Below the pieces are notes generated by a model. That model did not search any database. It was given only the letters and a program-made list of their open reading frames with translations, and had not been told where the DNA came from. Shown piece after piece: positions 31,200 to 42,032 of a stretch of DNA of 64,000 nucleotides (the first letter of the stretch is position 1; every line of letters begins with the position of its first letter). Location: positions 1 through 64,000 of the forward strand of contig VGAE01000006.1 in assembly GCA_016870975.1 (NCBI GenBank). Reading direction: 5' to 3'. The translations under genes and the position numbers were made by a program. This DNA is from Actinomycetota bacterium. Lineage in GTDB: Bacteria; Actinomycetota; Actinomycetes; Nanopelagicales; Nanopelagicaceae.

Positions 31200-33029
31200 T
31201 TAGAAGGCGTTCTCAGAGACTCCCATAATTTCGCCATCCTCACGCTCAACAATCGCTCTTGTAGCAGCGATAAGAGGTAAGAAATTGTGAACAAAGTATC
31301 TTGAAGAAGCAATCTTTCCTTCGAAGAAGTCTTTATCTTTACCGGCAGCGCTTCCAATTTTCGCAGCCGCGATATCTCCCTGACGAAGCAGTAACCACGA
31401 GATGATCACATCACCGACCGACATCAAAAGTCGAGTTGTATTTAATCCGCACTTATATATCTCTTCGGGATTCTCTTGGCTCGCCATCGCATGGGTGATT
31501 AGTTGGGTGATTATAGCTTGAAGATCTGCGAGCGCTTTTCCAAGAGACACCTTCTCCTCAGCATTATTTCCGCCAGTAGCAACAAAGGCGCCAATCTCTT
31601 TCGAAAGTTTCGTTAAGGCGCGACCATTATCTTTAATAATTTTGCGGAAGAAGAAATCTAAACCTTGAATAGCAGTCGTGCCTTCATACAAAGTATCGAT
31701 TTTTGCATCGCGCACATATTGTTCTAGCGGCCAATCTTGAGTAAAGCCAGAGCCACCGAAGGTTTGAAGAGATTCAGTACCGAGAAGAGTCCAAGCCTTT
31801 TCAGATCCGTAACCCTTGACAATTGGCAATAAGAGATCATTGAGATGCTCTAGAACTTCAATTTCATCGCTTGATTTTCCTTCAGCTTTAGCAAGGAGTA
31901 CCGCATCTTGAATTGAAGCGGTGTAGAGAACTAATGCGCGCATGCCTTCAGCATAGGCTTTCTGCGTCATCAGCGAACGACGTACATCTGGATGCTTAAT
32001 GATGGTCACTCGCGGGCTTGCTTTATTAGTCATCTCTTTCATATCGCCGCCTTGGCTGCGGGTCTTTGCATAAGAAAGAGCTTGTTGATAACCTGCAGAT
32101 AACGTTGAAATCGCCTTAGTTCCAACCATCATCCGTGCAAATTCAATGATCTTAAACATCTGGGCGATGCCGTTATGTACTTCACCCAATAAATATCCAA
32201 CCGCAGGTTCTTTCTCGCCTAGATTCATCTCGCAAGTTGCTGAAACATTTAGACCCATCTTATGTTCAACATTGGTGACATAAACACCGTTGCGTTTACC
32301 GAGAGTTCCAGTTTCGAAATCAAACATAAACTTTGGAATTAAAAATAGAGAGAGTCCCTTAGTACCAGGACCTGCACCTTCTGGACGAGCCAAAACAAAA
32401 TGAATTATGTTTTCGTAGATATCACCATCACCAGATGTAATAAATCGCTTAGCACCAGTGATATGCCAAGTTCCATCTGGTTGTTGCACTGCCTTACTTC
32501 GACCAGCGCCAACGTCAGAACCGGCATCTGGCTCAGTTAGCATCATCGTTGCTCCCCAAGCACGATCAACCATATGTTTAGCAAGTTTCTTCTGTTGATC
32601 CGTACCAAGTACGTAAGCGACATGGGAGAAAGCAAAACCCGAAGCATAAATATGCACCGCTGGATTCGAACCAAGAACCATTTCCGCAATTGCCCAACGC
32701 ACCGATGGTGGAATTGCGGTTCCGCCGAGTTCTACTGGGACATCAATCTTTCCCCACTCACCATCCACATATGCTTTATAAGATTTCTTGAAACTTTCTG
32801 GCAGCTTCACATCGCCAGTTGCCTTATTAAATTCAGTTCCTTTGCGATCGCCTTCAACAAAAGATGCTGCTAAATCATTTTCACAGAGCCGCTTAACTTC
32901 TTCTAACATTCCCATGGCAGTCGCACGATCGAGATCTGAGTAAATCGATTTACCAAGAATGGATTCTCGATCAAGGAGATCAAAGAGACAGAATTCGATA
33001 TCGCGCAGGTTGGCTAGATAGTGGCTCAT
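31200..33029 (-). CDS. Acyl-CoA dehydrogenase
   Basis: MMLTEPDAGSDVGAGRSKA, ITGAKRFITSGDGD, GGSGFTQDWPLEQYVRDAKIDTLYEGTTAIQGLD. Confidence 0.93.
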   Translation of the reverse strand: MSHYLANLRDIEFCLFDLLDRESILGKSIYSDLDRATAMGMLEEVKRLCENDLAASFVEGDRKGTEFNKATGDVKLPESFKKSYKAYVDGEWGKIDVPVELGGTAIPPSVRWAIAEMVLGSNPAVHIYASGFAFSHVAYVLGTDQQKKLAKHMVDRAWGATMMLTEPDAGSDVGAGRSKAVQQPDGTWHITGAKRFITSGDGDIYENIIHFVLARPEGAGPGTKGLSLFLIPKFMFDFETGTLGKRNGVYVTNVEHKMGLNVSATCEMNLGEKEPAVGYLLGEVHNGIAQMFKIIEFARMMVGTKAISTLSAGYQQALSYAKTRSQGGDMKEMTNKASPRVTIIKHPDVRRSLMTQKAYAEGMRALVLYTASIQDAVLLAKAEGKSSDEIEVLEHLNDLLLPIVKGYGSEKAWTLLGTESLQTFGGSGFTQDWPLEQYVRDAKIDTLYEGTTAIQGLDFFFRKIIKDNGRALTKLSKEIGAFVATGGNNAEEKVSLGKALADLQAIITQLITHAMASQENPEEIYKCGLNTTRLLMSVGDVIISWLLLRQGDIAAAKIGSAAGKDKDFFEGKIASSRYFVHNFLPLIAATRAIVEREDGEIMGVSENAF

Positions 33030-33079
33030 AGGAGAATAATCCTACTGATGAGTAACTTATGCAATCCCAGCGCCCCTGG

Positions 33080-33150
33080 AGCGGGCGACGGGAATCGAAC
33101 CCGCGCTGTCAGCTTGGGAAGCTGACGTGATGCCATTTCACTACGCCCGC
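33080..33150 (-). tRNA. tRNA-Gly(CCC)
   Basis: Reverse complement GCGGGCGTAGTGAAATGGCATCACGTCAGCTTCCCAAGCTGACAGCGCGGGTTCGATTCCCGTCGCCCGC + U discriminator; loop TTCCCAA. Confidence 0.93.
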
Positions 33151-33207
33151 ACAAATCGTTGGCGCATATTAGAACCCAATCAGTAACTAGCGATAGGGTC
33201 GCCAACC

Positions 33208-33786
33208 GTGCTTCTAAGTGATCGTGATATTGCCGCCGAGATTAAAGGTGGCCGAGTTGTAGTTGAGCCATTCGAAGCGAAGATGATCCAACCTTCAAGC
33301 GTTGACGTTCGCCTAGATCGTTTCTTCCGCGTCTTTGAAAACCATCGTTACGAGGTTATTGATCCCTCGATTGAACAACCTGAGTTAACTCGTGAAGTGG
33401 CGGTCGCGCCGAATGAATTCTTCATTCTCCACCCAGGTGAATTTGTGCTTGCCTCTACCTATGAAGTCATCACACTTCCAGATGACATCGCGGGAAGATT
33501 GGAAGGAAAGTCATCTCTAGGTCGGCTAGGACTTCTAACCCACTCAACAGCGGGTTTTATCGATCCAGGATTTAGCGGACATATAACCCTTGAACTTTCC
33601 AATGTGGCTAACCTTCCTGTGAGGCTATATCCGGGCATGAAGATTGGCCAACTTTGTCTCATCAAACTCTCATCTTCGGCTGAGCATCCCTACGGCTCTG
33701 CCATCTATGGTTCGCGTTACCAAGGTCAGCGCGGGCCGACACCAAGCAAGTCTTGGTTGAATTTCCATAAAACCGATATTAAGTAG
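33208..33786 (+). CDS. dcd: dCTP deaminase
   Basis: [74 protein letters not shown]. Confidence 0.97.
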   Translation: MLLSDRDIAAEIKGGRVVVEPFEAKMIQPSSVDVRLDRFFRVFENHRYEVIDPSIEQPELTREVAVAPNEFFILHPGEFVLASTYEVITLPDDIAGRLEGKSSLGRLGLLTHSTAGFIDPGFSGHITLELSNVANLPVRLYPGMKIGQLCLIKLSSSAEHPYGSAIYGSRYQGQRGPTPSKSWLNFHKTDIK

Positions 33787-33795
33787 ATTAGGGAC

Positions 33796-34350
33796 ATGGA
33801 CGCCTCTTTACTCATCATCATTGCAGGAGCGCTTTTTGTTATCTATGCAATTATTCAATACAACCGCCTTGTTCGTTTAAATGTACAAGTTGATGAAGCC
33901 TTCTCCCAGATTGAAGTTCAACTTAAACGACGCGCAGATTTGATTCCCAACTTAGTTGAGACCGTTAAAGGCTATGCCTCGCATGAACGAGAAGCGCTAG
34001 AAAAAGTAGTACAGGCGCGCGCTGCTTCAACAACAGCCTCTACCGTGCCAGCAATCGCCGCAGCAGATGGAGCGCTAACAAATGCGCTACGCGGATTACT
34101 TGCTGTGGCTGAGGCTTACCCAGATCTAAAAGCCTCCAGTAACTTCTTACAACTTCAAGAAGAATTAGCTACTACCGAGAATAAAGTTTCATTCTCGCGA
34201 CAGTTGTATAACGAGACTGTTCGCAGTTTAAATACTGCGGTAAAGACAATCCCCACCAGTTTCTTCGTTGGTTTGGCAAAAGTGGGAGCACGAGAGTTTT
34301 ACGAGGTTGATGATCCATCAGCTCGTAACGCTCCTAACGTCAAGTTCTAA
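33796..34350 (+). CDS. lemA: LemA family protein
   Basis: YNRLVRLNVQVDEAFSQIEVQLKRRADLIPNLVETVKGYASHE. Confidence 0.95.
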   Translation: MDASLLIIIAGALFVIYAIIQYNRLVRLNVQVDEAFSQIEVQLKRRADLIPNLVETVKGYASHEREALEKVVQARAASTTASTVPAIAAADGALTNALRGLLAVAEAYPDLKASSNFLQLQEELATTENKVSFSRQLYNETVRSLNTAVKTIPTSFFVGLAKVGAREFYEVDDPSARNAPNVKF

Positions 34351-34352
34351 CA

Positions 34353-35261
34353 ATGGCCAACTTCCGCGCGCTTCAAAGCGCGAATCGAAGAAAGACCTTC
34401 TTTCTCCTCTTCTTCATGGGAGTTTTAGTCTGGTTCATCGCATACATCGCAATCGCTAGCTTTGGCGGCTCTGGAGTCGGAGTAATTCCACTAGCTGTCT
34501 TGATTTCACTGGTTTCAGTCTGGAGTTCTTACTACGCCTCTGACCGATTAGTTTTAAGAATGACGCGAGCACGTATAATTCAAGAATCGGATAATCCGAA
34601 ACTTTTCAACTTAGTGAATGAAGTCTGTATCGCATCTGGTCTACCGATGCCTAAAGTTGCGATTGTTAATGATCCAGCCCCAAATGCATTTGCGACTGGT
34701 CGAGATCCAAACCATGCTCTCATTGCATTTACTACAGGTCTGCTTGAATCAATGGATCGCGATGAATTACAGGGCGTAGTGGCTCACGAGATGGCACATG
34801 TCGCTAATCGAGACACACTTGTCTCCGCCGTTGCCGCAACAACAGCTGGAATAGTCGCACTCATCTCAGATATTTTGATGAGGATGCTCTGGTTTGGTGG
34901 CGGGCGAAATCGAGATCATGGTGGAAATCAGATGCCGATTTTTCTTGCAATAATCCCGCTAATTCTCGCGCCAATTGCCGCAACTATGCTGAAAGCTGCT
35001 GTATCTAGAAAACGTGAGTCATTAGCGGATGCCACCGCAGTTGCATTCACAAGAAATCCCGCTGGTTTGCGCGCTGCTTTAGAGGTTCTTGCAAGAGATA
35101 ACACTGTGGTTCAAGCTCGCTCTAGCGCTGTGGCACATATGTATATCGAATCACCACTTGATGCATCAGCGGCTTCAAAGTTATTTGCTACCCATCCTCC
35201 GATTCAGGAGCGAATAGCCACCCTTAGAAAAATGGAAGCCAATCCAGAAATCACGCAGTAA
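34353..35261 (+). CDS. htpX: M48 family zinc metalloprotease (HtpX-like)
   Basis: GVVAHEMAHVANRDTLV, SRKRESLADATAVAFTRNPAGL, THPPIQERIATL. Confidence 0.93.
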   Translation: MANFRALQSANRRKTFFLLFFMGVLVWFIAYIAIASFGGSGVGVIPLAVLISLVSVWSSYYASDRLVLRMTRARIIQESDNPKLFNLVNEVCIASGLPMPKVAIVNDPAPNAFATGRDPNHALIAFTTGLLESMDRDELQGVVAHEMAHVANRDTLVSAVAATTAGIVALISDILMRMLWFGGGRNRDHGGNQMPIFLAIIPLILAPIAATMLKAAVSRKRESLADATAVAFTRNPAGLRAALEVLARDNTVVQARSSAVAHMYIESPLDASAASKLFATHPPIQERIATLRKMEANPEITQ

Positions 35262-36006
35262 TCAAGCGGTAGCCGTTAATCAAAATAATCGCCACAGCAA
35301 TTGCGATTCCGAGCGGACGTCGTGGAACTACCGATACCAATTTGGCGGCAAACGGAGCCATCAACATTCCACCTAACGCTAATCCACCGACGGCGGTCCA
35401 ATCCATATCGATTCGCGAAAGATTTACGAGAAATCCGGTACTGGCACAGCCGGCAACAATAAATTCAGAAGCGCTTACTGTTCCAATAATTTTTCTCGGC
35501 TCATGTTCAGTTGTTGCCATCAATGTTGGTGTTACGACTGGTCCCCAACCGCCACCACCTGAAGCGTCGATAAATCCGCCAGTCGCTCCTAAAAATGTCA
35601 GATAGCGCGGATTTGAAATCTCGGTGACATTGGCGCGGAAGCTCGCTTGAAAAACATTTCTATAGAGAAGTACAAACCCAAGTAATAGCAAGATTGTTGA
35701 GATAAATATCTTGCCACCGGAGAGATCTATTGATGAAAGAAATGTGGCCCCGGCAAAGGCGCCAATTCCGCCGGGGATTGCTAATTTCTTGAGAATTTCA
35801 TAGTCGACATTCTCACGATGCCAATGAGAGACACCGGATGCGAAGGTAGTTCCGATTTCAGCGGCATGTACCGCTGCAGATGCGACTGCAGCCGATGTTC
35901 CAAGAGTCAGAAGAAGAGTTGAGCTAGTTAATCCAAATCCCATACCGAGGGTGCCATCAATTAATTGTGCGATAGATCCAGCAAGCGCGAAAAATAACCA
36001 GTTCAC
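35251..36006 (-). CDS. TauE/SafE (TSUP) sulfite exporter family protein
   Basis: IDGTLGMGFGLTSSTLLLTLG, GATGGFIDASGGGGWGPVVTPTLM; adjacent to cysNC/cysD. Confidence 0.9.
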   Translation of the reverse strand: MNWLFFALAGSIAQLIDGTLGMGFGLTSSTLLLTLGTSAAVASAAVHAAEIGTTFASGVSHWHRENVDYEILKKLAIPGGIGAFAGATFLSSIDLSGGKIFISTILLLLGFVLLYRNVFQASFRANVTEISNPRYLTFLGATGGFIDASGGGGWGPVVTPTLMATTEHEPRKIIGTVSASEFIVAGCASTGFLVNLSRIDMDWTAVGGLALGGMLMAPFAAKLVSVVPRRPLGIAIAVAIILINGYRLITA

Positions 36007-37829
36007 AAAATAGTTTTAATCAACCTTTCAACGTTGATTGAAACATCCTCCGTTCCATCGAGCACCAATTCTGCGCTAGTTGGTGCTTCATAATCTTGAC
36101 CGACGCTTGTGAGATTGGGCAAGGCACCGGATTTAGCCTTCTTATATAGGCCTTTAGGGTCCCGCTGCGCGCATATTTCTGCTGGAGTTTTCACCCAAAC
36201 TTCTATGAATTCATCGCTCCCAAATTGTTCACGAGAATGATCTCGATCAACCTTAAATGGGCTTACCAAAGCAACAATAACGACCAAACCGGCATCTACC
36301 ATTAACTTACCAACTTCCGAAACTCGTCTTACATTTTCGGCGCGATCCTCTTTGGTAAAGCCAAGATCTTTATTTAGACCAAGTCTGAGATTGTCGCCGT
36401 CGAGAACATAGCTATGAACACCAGATTCAAATAAGCGCTTCTCTAACGCATTAGCAATAGTGGATTTTCCAGAACCTGATAGGCCGGTCAGCCAGATTAA
36501 TTTAGCCTGCTGGCCTTTCTGTTTTGCCCGTGCTGATTTATCTACTTCATAATCATGCTTCGTTATGTTGGTCGCTCGACGGAGCGTGTGCACAATCATT
36601 CCAGCACCAACGGTATTGAAGGTAACTCGATCGACCAGGACAAAGTTTCCAGAGTTTCGATTATCGCTATATGTTGTTAGCGGAATTGGGGCATCAGTTG
36701 CAATTTCAACTAATCCAATCTCGTTCATTGCGAGAGTTCGAGCTGACTGGTGTGATCCATCAAGAACATCGAGGCGGTACCTAATACTAGTAATTATTGC
36801 CGGGACCATTCCAGAACCATTAACGAGATAGTAGGAACGGCTATGAACCAACTCTTCGTCGTCAATCCAAACTAAATTTGCAGCGAAGCGATCGGCAGGT
36901 TGTGTGTAAAACTCAGCACGCTCAATGTAATCCCCACGAGTAACATCAATATCTGGTTCGAGGACCATAGTGATGGCATCTCCCGAGCGGGCCTCTTTCA
37001 AGTCTCCGTCGAAAGTTACGATGCGAGCTAACTTTGCTCTTCGTTCACTAGGCAAGACCGTTACTTCCTCGCCTACTTTGAATCGACCTTGTGAGATGGT
37101 GCCAGAGACACCACGGAAGCTATCTGCGCGATTAATTAATTGGACGGAGAGCCTGGCGTGTGCAGAATCTGAGCTTGTATCACGCCATTCTTGAACCTCC
37201 TCTAATACAGAATTTCCTTTATACCAAGAGATTCGATCCGATTTAAAAGTTACATTGTCACCTTCAAGAGCGCTCACCGGAACAAAAAAGACTTCGTTAA
37301 GCACTAGGCGTGTAGTAGCAAGAGTTAATTCAGCTACCAAAGAATTAAAAAGAGCTCTATCAAATCCAGAGACATCCATCTTGTTGATTACAACAATAAT
37401 TTTCTTTACTCCCATCAAGGAGCAAATTGTTAAGTGGCGCAGAGTTTGTGGGCGAATGCCACGAGTTGCATCTATTAAGACCAGGGCGATATCAGCTCGA
37501 GAGGCGGCAACGGCCATATTTCTCGTGTACTGCTCGTGGCCCGGGGCATCTGCAATGATTAAACGACGGCCGTCAAGCAGAGACATCAAACGATAGGCAA
37601 CATCAATAGTTATTCCCTGTTCACGTTCGGCTTCTAAACCATCAGTGAGCAAGCTGAAATCAATCTCGCCAGCAGGAATTACCGATCCGGGTCTCCGAGT
37701 CTTTTTCGTGGCGTCTAATGTGTCATGTGGTACTGAATCAGTCTCAACAAGTAATCGGCCAATGAGCGTGCTTTTGCCATCATCAACGCTTCCACAAGTT
37801 ACCAGCCTAACAATCGAGGGAGTTGTCAT
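36003..37829 (-). CDS. cysNC: Bifunctional sulfate adenylyltransferase subunit 1 / adenylylsulfate kinase
   Basis: GTPase CGSVDDGKSTLIGRLL, DAPGHEQYTRNM; C-terminal APS kinase WLTGLSGSGKSTIANALEKRL. Confidence 0.95.
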   Translation of the reverse strand: MTTPSIVRLVTCGSVDDGKSTLIGRLLVETDSVPHDTLDATKKTRRPGSVIPAGEIDFSLLTDGLEAEREQGITIDVAYRLMSLLDGRRLIIADAPGHEQYTRNMAVAASRADIALVLIDATRGIRPQTLRHLTICSLMGVKKIIVVINKMDVSGFDRALFNSLVAELTLATTRLVLNEVFFVPVSALEGDNVTFKSDRISWYKGNSVLEEVQEWRDTSSDSAHARLSVQLINRADSFRGVSGTISQGRFKVGEEVTVLPSERRAKLARIVTFDGDLKEARSGDAITMVLEPDIDVTRGDYIERAEFYTQPADRFAANLVWIDDEELVHSRSYYLVNGSGMVPAIITSIRYRLDVLDGSHQSARTLAMNEIGLVEIATDAPIPLTTYSDNRNSGNFVLVDRVTFNTVGAGMIVHTLRRATNITKHDYEVDKSARAKQKGQQAKLIWLTGLSGSGKSTIANALEKRLFESGVHSYVLDGDNLRLGLNKDLGFTKEDRAENVRRVSEVGKLMVDAGLVVIVALVSPFKVDRDHSREQFGSDEFIEVWVKTPAEICAQRDPKGLYKKAKSGALPNLTSVGQDYEAPTSAELVLDGTEDVSINVERLIKTIL

Positions 37830-38734
37830 TAGAAGTATCCCTCGCGCTTCTTCTTCTCCATCGAATCTTCATTTTCACCATCAATTAATCGAGTAGCACG
37901 CTCACTTAACTTCACACCTGCTACTTCCTCAACAATATCTTCAAGCGTAGTAGCGGTTGATTCAACGCCGGCCGTTAAGGGATAGCAACCCAAAGTGCGG
38001 AATCGAACCATCTTCATCATCGGTTTCTCGCCAGGTTGTAGTGGATAGCGTTCGTCATCGACCATAATCCACTGAGTACCGCGCTTCACGACTGGTCGCT
38101 CTTTAGCAAAATAAAGAGGATTTACATAAATATTCTCTAATTGGATGTAACTCCAAATATCTAATTCAGTCCAATCTGAAATTGGGAAGATTCGCATAGT
38201 TTGATCAGGGCGGATACGTGTGTTGTAAGTGCGCCAAAGTTCCGGGCGTTGCTCGCGCGGTTCCCAACGATGTCCCGCTTGGCGAACGCTGAAGATTCTC
38301 TCTTTAGCTCTGCTACGTTCTTCATCTCGCCTAGAGCCGCCGATAGCTGCATCAAAACCATGTTTTTCAAAGGCTTGTTTTAGTGAAACTGTATTCATCA
38401 CTCGAATGTATTCCGAGATGCCATGGCTAAAAGGATCTATTCCGTTCTTAATACCCTCTTCATTTATATGAGCAATCAAATTTAGATTATGCGTCTTCAC
38501 TACTTCGTCGCGGAAGGAAATCATCTCTTTGAAATTCCAAGTTGAATCAATGTGAAGAAGCATGAATGGAATTGGTGCGGGATGGAAAGCCTTTCGGGCC
38601 AGATGAAGAATTACCGTTGAGTCTTTGCCGATTGAATAGAGAAGTGCAGGTTTCTTGAAGCTAGCCGCGGTCTCACGAAGAATCTCGATGGACTCATTTT
38701 CCAGCACTCGAAGTATTGCCTCGCTACTTTTCAC
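37829..38734 (-). CDS. cysD: Sulfate adenylyltransferase subunit 2
   Basis: [43 protein letters not shown]; start at GTG 38734 ([15 protein letters not shown]), not the 38974 ORF start that overlaps the kinase gene. Confidence 0.94.
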   Translation of the reverse strand: MKSSEAILRVLENESIEILRETAASFKKPALLYSIGKDSTVILHLARKAFHPAPIPFMLLHIDSTWNFKEMISFRDEVVKTHNLNLIAHINEEGIKNGIDPFSHGISEYIRVMNTVSLKQAFEKHGFDAAIGGSRRDEERSRAKERIFSVRQAGHRWEPREQRPELWRTYNTRIRPDQTMRIFPISDWTELDIWSYIQLENIYVNPLYFAKERPVVKRGTQWIMVDDERYPLQPGEKPMMKMVRFRTLGCYPLTAGVESTATTLEDIVEEVAGVKLSERATRLIDGENEDSMEKKKREGYF

Positions 38735-38741
38735 CTTGTCA

Positions 38742-40238
38742 TCATACTTCGGAGTTGAATTGTGAAAGCGGGAAGAAGAGTTTAAAGCTCGCGCCTTCAC
38801 CAACCTCAGATTCCACATCAACTCGACCGCCATGTGCACGCATAACGGCATCAACAATTGATAGACCAAGGCCAGTGCCTTCACTTCCATTGCGTTTGCG
38901 CGACGGGTCGGCGCGGTAGAAGCGCTCGAAAATTCTTTCATGGTCTGCTTTCGATAAACCCGGACCATCATCACGAACTTCGATAACTAAACCATCAGGG
39001 CGTTGTTCGAGATTAACTTCTATCTTGGTTCCTTCAGGAGTATGAGTGCGAGCATTAGCCAGTAAATTGGCGAGGACTTGATGTATCCGCATCGAATCTC
39101 CAAGAACAAATAAATCACCGGCAGGCAGATTCACTTTGATTGGATGGTTAGGTCCGGAGACGCACGCCGAGGTAACAGTTTCATTAATCAGAGTACTTAA
39201 GTCGACTGGCTCCATCGCCATTTCGCGCGATTGATCGAGACGCGCGAGCAATAACAGATCCTCAACCAAGGTAGACATCCGAATCGATTCTTGCTCGATG
39301 CGTTTTATTAATACACCAGTTTTCTCTTCACCTTTAATGGCACCTTGGCGATGTAACTCGGCGAAGCCGCGAATAGCAGTTAGCGGTGTTCTAAGTTCAT
39401 GAGAAGCATCAGCAACAAATCGACGCAACTTCTCTTCGCTTGCAGTTCTAATTGAGAAAGCTTCAGCGATACGCGCCAACATCTCATTTAGCGCCCAAGT
39501 AAGTCGTCCAACTTCGGTATCACTTCGAGCATCAGGTAGGCGAGCCGAATAATTTCCCTTGGCGAAAGCTTCAGCAGTTTCTTCAACTTGAGTTAAGGGG
39601 CGAAGCGATATTCCGATAATACGTCGCGCGATCAGCGCGAGAAAGAGTAGAACTACTAAACCAACTACGAAGAAGAGAAATCGTAGTTGATTGATTGATT
39701 TCTTAACGCCATCAAGTGATACCGCAATTATTATGCTGCCAGTCTGGTCCGGAAGTATTCGCGCTAAAGCTCGGAACTCAGATCTAAAACGACCTTCACT
39801 CTCTATCGTGAAAGGCTTTTCAACTTTATCTTGCAGCTCTGCGACAGTTAGCCCGCTAATCACAGTCTGGACTTGTTGCGGACTCTGGCTACCACCCAGA
39901 GTTCCTATCACGACTCCTTCCGCATCGAGCAGGCTGATGCTGATATCTGAGGGCACTTCGCGAATTGGTTCAAAAGGTTGAAATAACGGCGCCCCTTCTT
40001 CTCGCTCTTCACCTTCGTTGTAAATTCCCGCGCGATCTAATCTGAGAACAGAAGAAGTAGAAGTTGTGGCAAGTTGAGCATCAATTTGAGCGATTAAGAA
40101 AGTTCTAAATGCAGTTTGTGCTGCAAGATCTGAGCCGGTAATTCCGAGCGTACCCAAGATAACAACGCCGAGTACCAAGCGATTGCGAAGGCTCCATTGT
40201 CCAGGAGCGCGCTTGAACTTCCGGAGTGGCTGATTCAC
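38742..40238 (-). CDS. Sensor histidine kinase (HAMP, HisKA, HATPase_c)
   Basis: [60 protein letters not shown]. Confidence 0.95.
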   Translation of the reverse strand: MNQPLRKFKRAPGQWSLRNRLVLGVVILGTLGITGSDLAAQTAFRTFLIAQIDAQLATTSTSSVLRLDRAGIYNEGEEREEGAPLFQPFEPIREVPSDISISLLDAEGVVIGTLGGSQSPQQVQTVISGLTVAELQDKVEKPFTIESEGRFRSEFRALARILPDQTGSIIIAVSLDGVKKSINQLRFLFFVVGLVVLLFLALIARRIIGISLRPLTQVEETAEAFAKGNYSARLPDARSDTEVGRLTWALNEMLARIAEAFSIRTASEEKLRRFVADASHELRTPLTAIRGFAELHRQGAIKGEEKTGVLIKRIEQESIRMSTLVEDLLLLARLDQSREMAMEPVDLSTLINETVTSACVSGPNHPIKVNLPAGDLFVLGDSMRIHQVLANLLANARTHTPEGTKIEVNLEQRPDGLVIEVRDDGPGLSKADHERIFERFYRADPSRKRNGSEGTGLGLSIVDAVMRAHGGRVDVESEVGEGASFKLFFPLSQFNSEV

Positions 40239-40263
40239 AGCGCAAGGCTAATCGAGAGCTGAA

Positions 40264-40980
40264 TTACTTTTGAGCTGGGAGGCGGAGTCGATATCCCACG
40301 CCGCGTAAGGTATGGATAAGTGGCGGCTGTAAGATGTCGATCTTCTTGCGAAGGTATGAAATATAAGTCTCGACAATTCCTGCATCGCCACGGAAATCGT
40401 ACTGCCAGACGTGATCGAGAATCTGGGACTTCGAAACTACGCGATCTGCGTTAATCATTAAATAACGAAGCAAAGTGAATTCAGTTGGTGAAAGATCAAT
40501 CAGCTTTCCAGCTCGGCGTACTTCATGAGTCGCTTCATTTAATTCAAGATCAGCAAAGCGAATCTTCTCTTCATCAAGAGGTGAGGTGATGATTCCAGTT
40601 CTGCGAAGAAGGGCCCACAATCTTGCGACTAGCTCTTCTAAGCTAAATGGCTTTGTAACATAGTCATCGCCGCCTAAAGTTAAGCCTTTAATTTTGTCAT
40701 CAGTCGAATCTTTTGCAGTTAAAAATAAAACACCAACTTCTTGGCCGCTTTCGCGCAGTTGGCGACAAACTTCAAATCCATCAAGATCGGGAAGCATTAC
40801 ATCAAGAATTAAGGCATGTGGCTTAAATTCTTCGGCTACGCAAAGCGCCTCAGCTCCGGTCGCAGCAGTACGAACATCGAAACCAACAAAACGAAGACTC
40901 GTAGTGATCAACTCGCTGATGCTTTTCTCATCATCGACTACAAGAACGCGCTGTGTGGCAACTTCGCTCTCATCTGTCAT
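40264..40980 (-). CDS. OmpR/PhoB family response regulator
   Basis: VLVVDDEKSISELI, LDVMLPDLDG, KPFSLEELVARL, winged helix VETYISYLRKKI; start at MTDESEV (track start 41037). Confidence 0.93.
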   Translation of the reverse strand: MTDESEVATQRVLVVDDEKSISELITTSLRFVGFDVRTAATGAEALCVAEEFKPHALILDVMLPDLDGFEVCRQLRESGQEVGVLFLTAKDSTDDKIKGLTLGGDDYVTKPFSLEELVARLWALLRRTGIITSPLDEEKIRFADLELNEATHEVRRAGKLIDLSPTEFTLLRYLMINADRVVSKSQILDHVWQYDFRGDAGIVETYISYLRKKIDILQPPLIHTLRGVGYRLRLPAQK

Positions 40981-41121
40981 GGTGGGCTCTTTCTCAAGGA
41001 GTGCTGTGTTCTTCATGGCGCGGAGGATTCCGGGCAAACCTTAGAAGTTTCTGAGAATAACCTGGCTTCTTCCTCCCAATTCACAGAGGTGGAAAAGTTG
41101 TGGAGAATTACAGGGGTGTAA

Positions 41122-41382
41122 TTAGCGCCAGCGTGTGGCGAGCGAGAAGCCGATTCCGATAATGGCAAATCCGACGACCATATTCCAAGCACCGATCCCA
41201 GGTACCGGGTAACGAGTCTCAGAGATATAGAAGGTAACAATCCAAGCCAGACCAATTAAGAAAGTCGTAACCATCGCAGGCGCTAGCCAACGGGGGCTCT
41301 CCATCGGGAGTGAACCCTCTACCGCAAGCTCTTGTTGTGGACGGTTATCCCGCCTCTTCTTTCGAATTCTCGACTTAGGCAT
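41122..41382 (-). CDS. crgA: Cell division protein CrgA
   Basis: MPKSRIRKKR basic N-terminus, two TM segments, ISETRYPVPGIGAWNMVVGFAIIGIGFSLATRWR. Confidence 0.92.
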   Translation of the reverse strand: MPKSRIRKKRRDNRPQQELAVEGSLPMESPRWLAPAMVTTFLIGLAWIVTFYISETRYPVPGIGAWNMVVGFAIIGIGFSLATRWR

Positions 41383-41411
41383 GGCGGGAGATTACACGAG
41401 AAGATGGCGTC

Positions 41412-42032
41412 ATGGGAACAGAGATCCTCGTAATTGATAATTACGACTCCTTTGTCTTCAATTTAGTTCAGTATCTACAACAACTTGGCGCAACTTGCGT
41501 AGTCGTTCGAAATGATGAGGTAAATGAATCGGCAGCGAATGGCTACGACGGAATTCTCATCTCACCGGGACCAGGAACCCCCGAAGATGCGGGTATTTCA
41601 ATGGCAATTATTAAGAAAGCCGCCGAGATAAGAAAACCGATACTGGGCGTCTGTCTTGGCCATCAGGCAATCGCAACAGCTTACGGCGCAACTGTTGCTC
41701 GCGCCCCAGAATTGTTACATGGCAGAACTTCAGAAATCACCCATGATGAAAGTGGAATTTATCAAGGAATTCCTAATCCCTTCATAGCAACTAGATATCA
41801 CTCTCTTGCTATTCGCGAAGAAACATTACCTAGCGATTTGATAATCACTGGACGAAGCGAGAGCGGTGTTGTCATGTCTTTAAAACATAGAGACTTACCA
41901 ATTTTTGGCGTTCAATACCACCCGGAATCGGTATTAACTGAATATGGCCATCTATTACTCGCAAATTGGCTGGCGGTTTGTGGAATGACCGATGCTGTTA
42001 CAAAAGCCAAGAAACTCGAACCGATTCTTTAA
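41412..42032 (+). CDS. Anthranilate/aminodeoxychorismate synthase glutamine amidotransferase component
   Basis: VIDNYDSFVFNLVQYL, ISPGPGTPEDAGIS, GVCLGHQAI, GVQYHPESV. Confidence 0.94.
   Translation: MGTEILVIDNYDSFVFNLVQYLQQLGATCVVVRNDEVNESAANGYDGILISPGPGTPEDAGISMAIIKKAAEIRKPILGVCLGHQAIATAYGATVARAPELLHGRTSEITHDESGIYQGIPNPFIATRYHSLAIREETLPSDLIITGRSESGVVMSLKHRDLPIFGVQYHPESVLTEYGHLLLANWLAVCGMTDAVTKAKKLEPIL

Noticed and set aside
38735-38974. N-terminal extension of cysD
   Set aside because: It overlaps the histidine kinase 3' end antisense-free in the same strand and lacks CysD similarity; [15 protein letters not shown] is the natural start.
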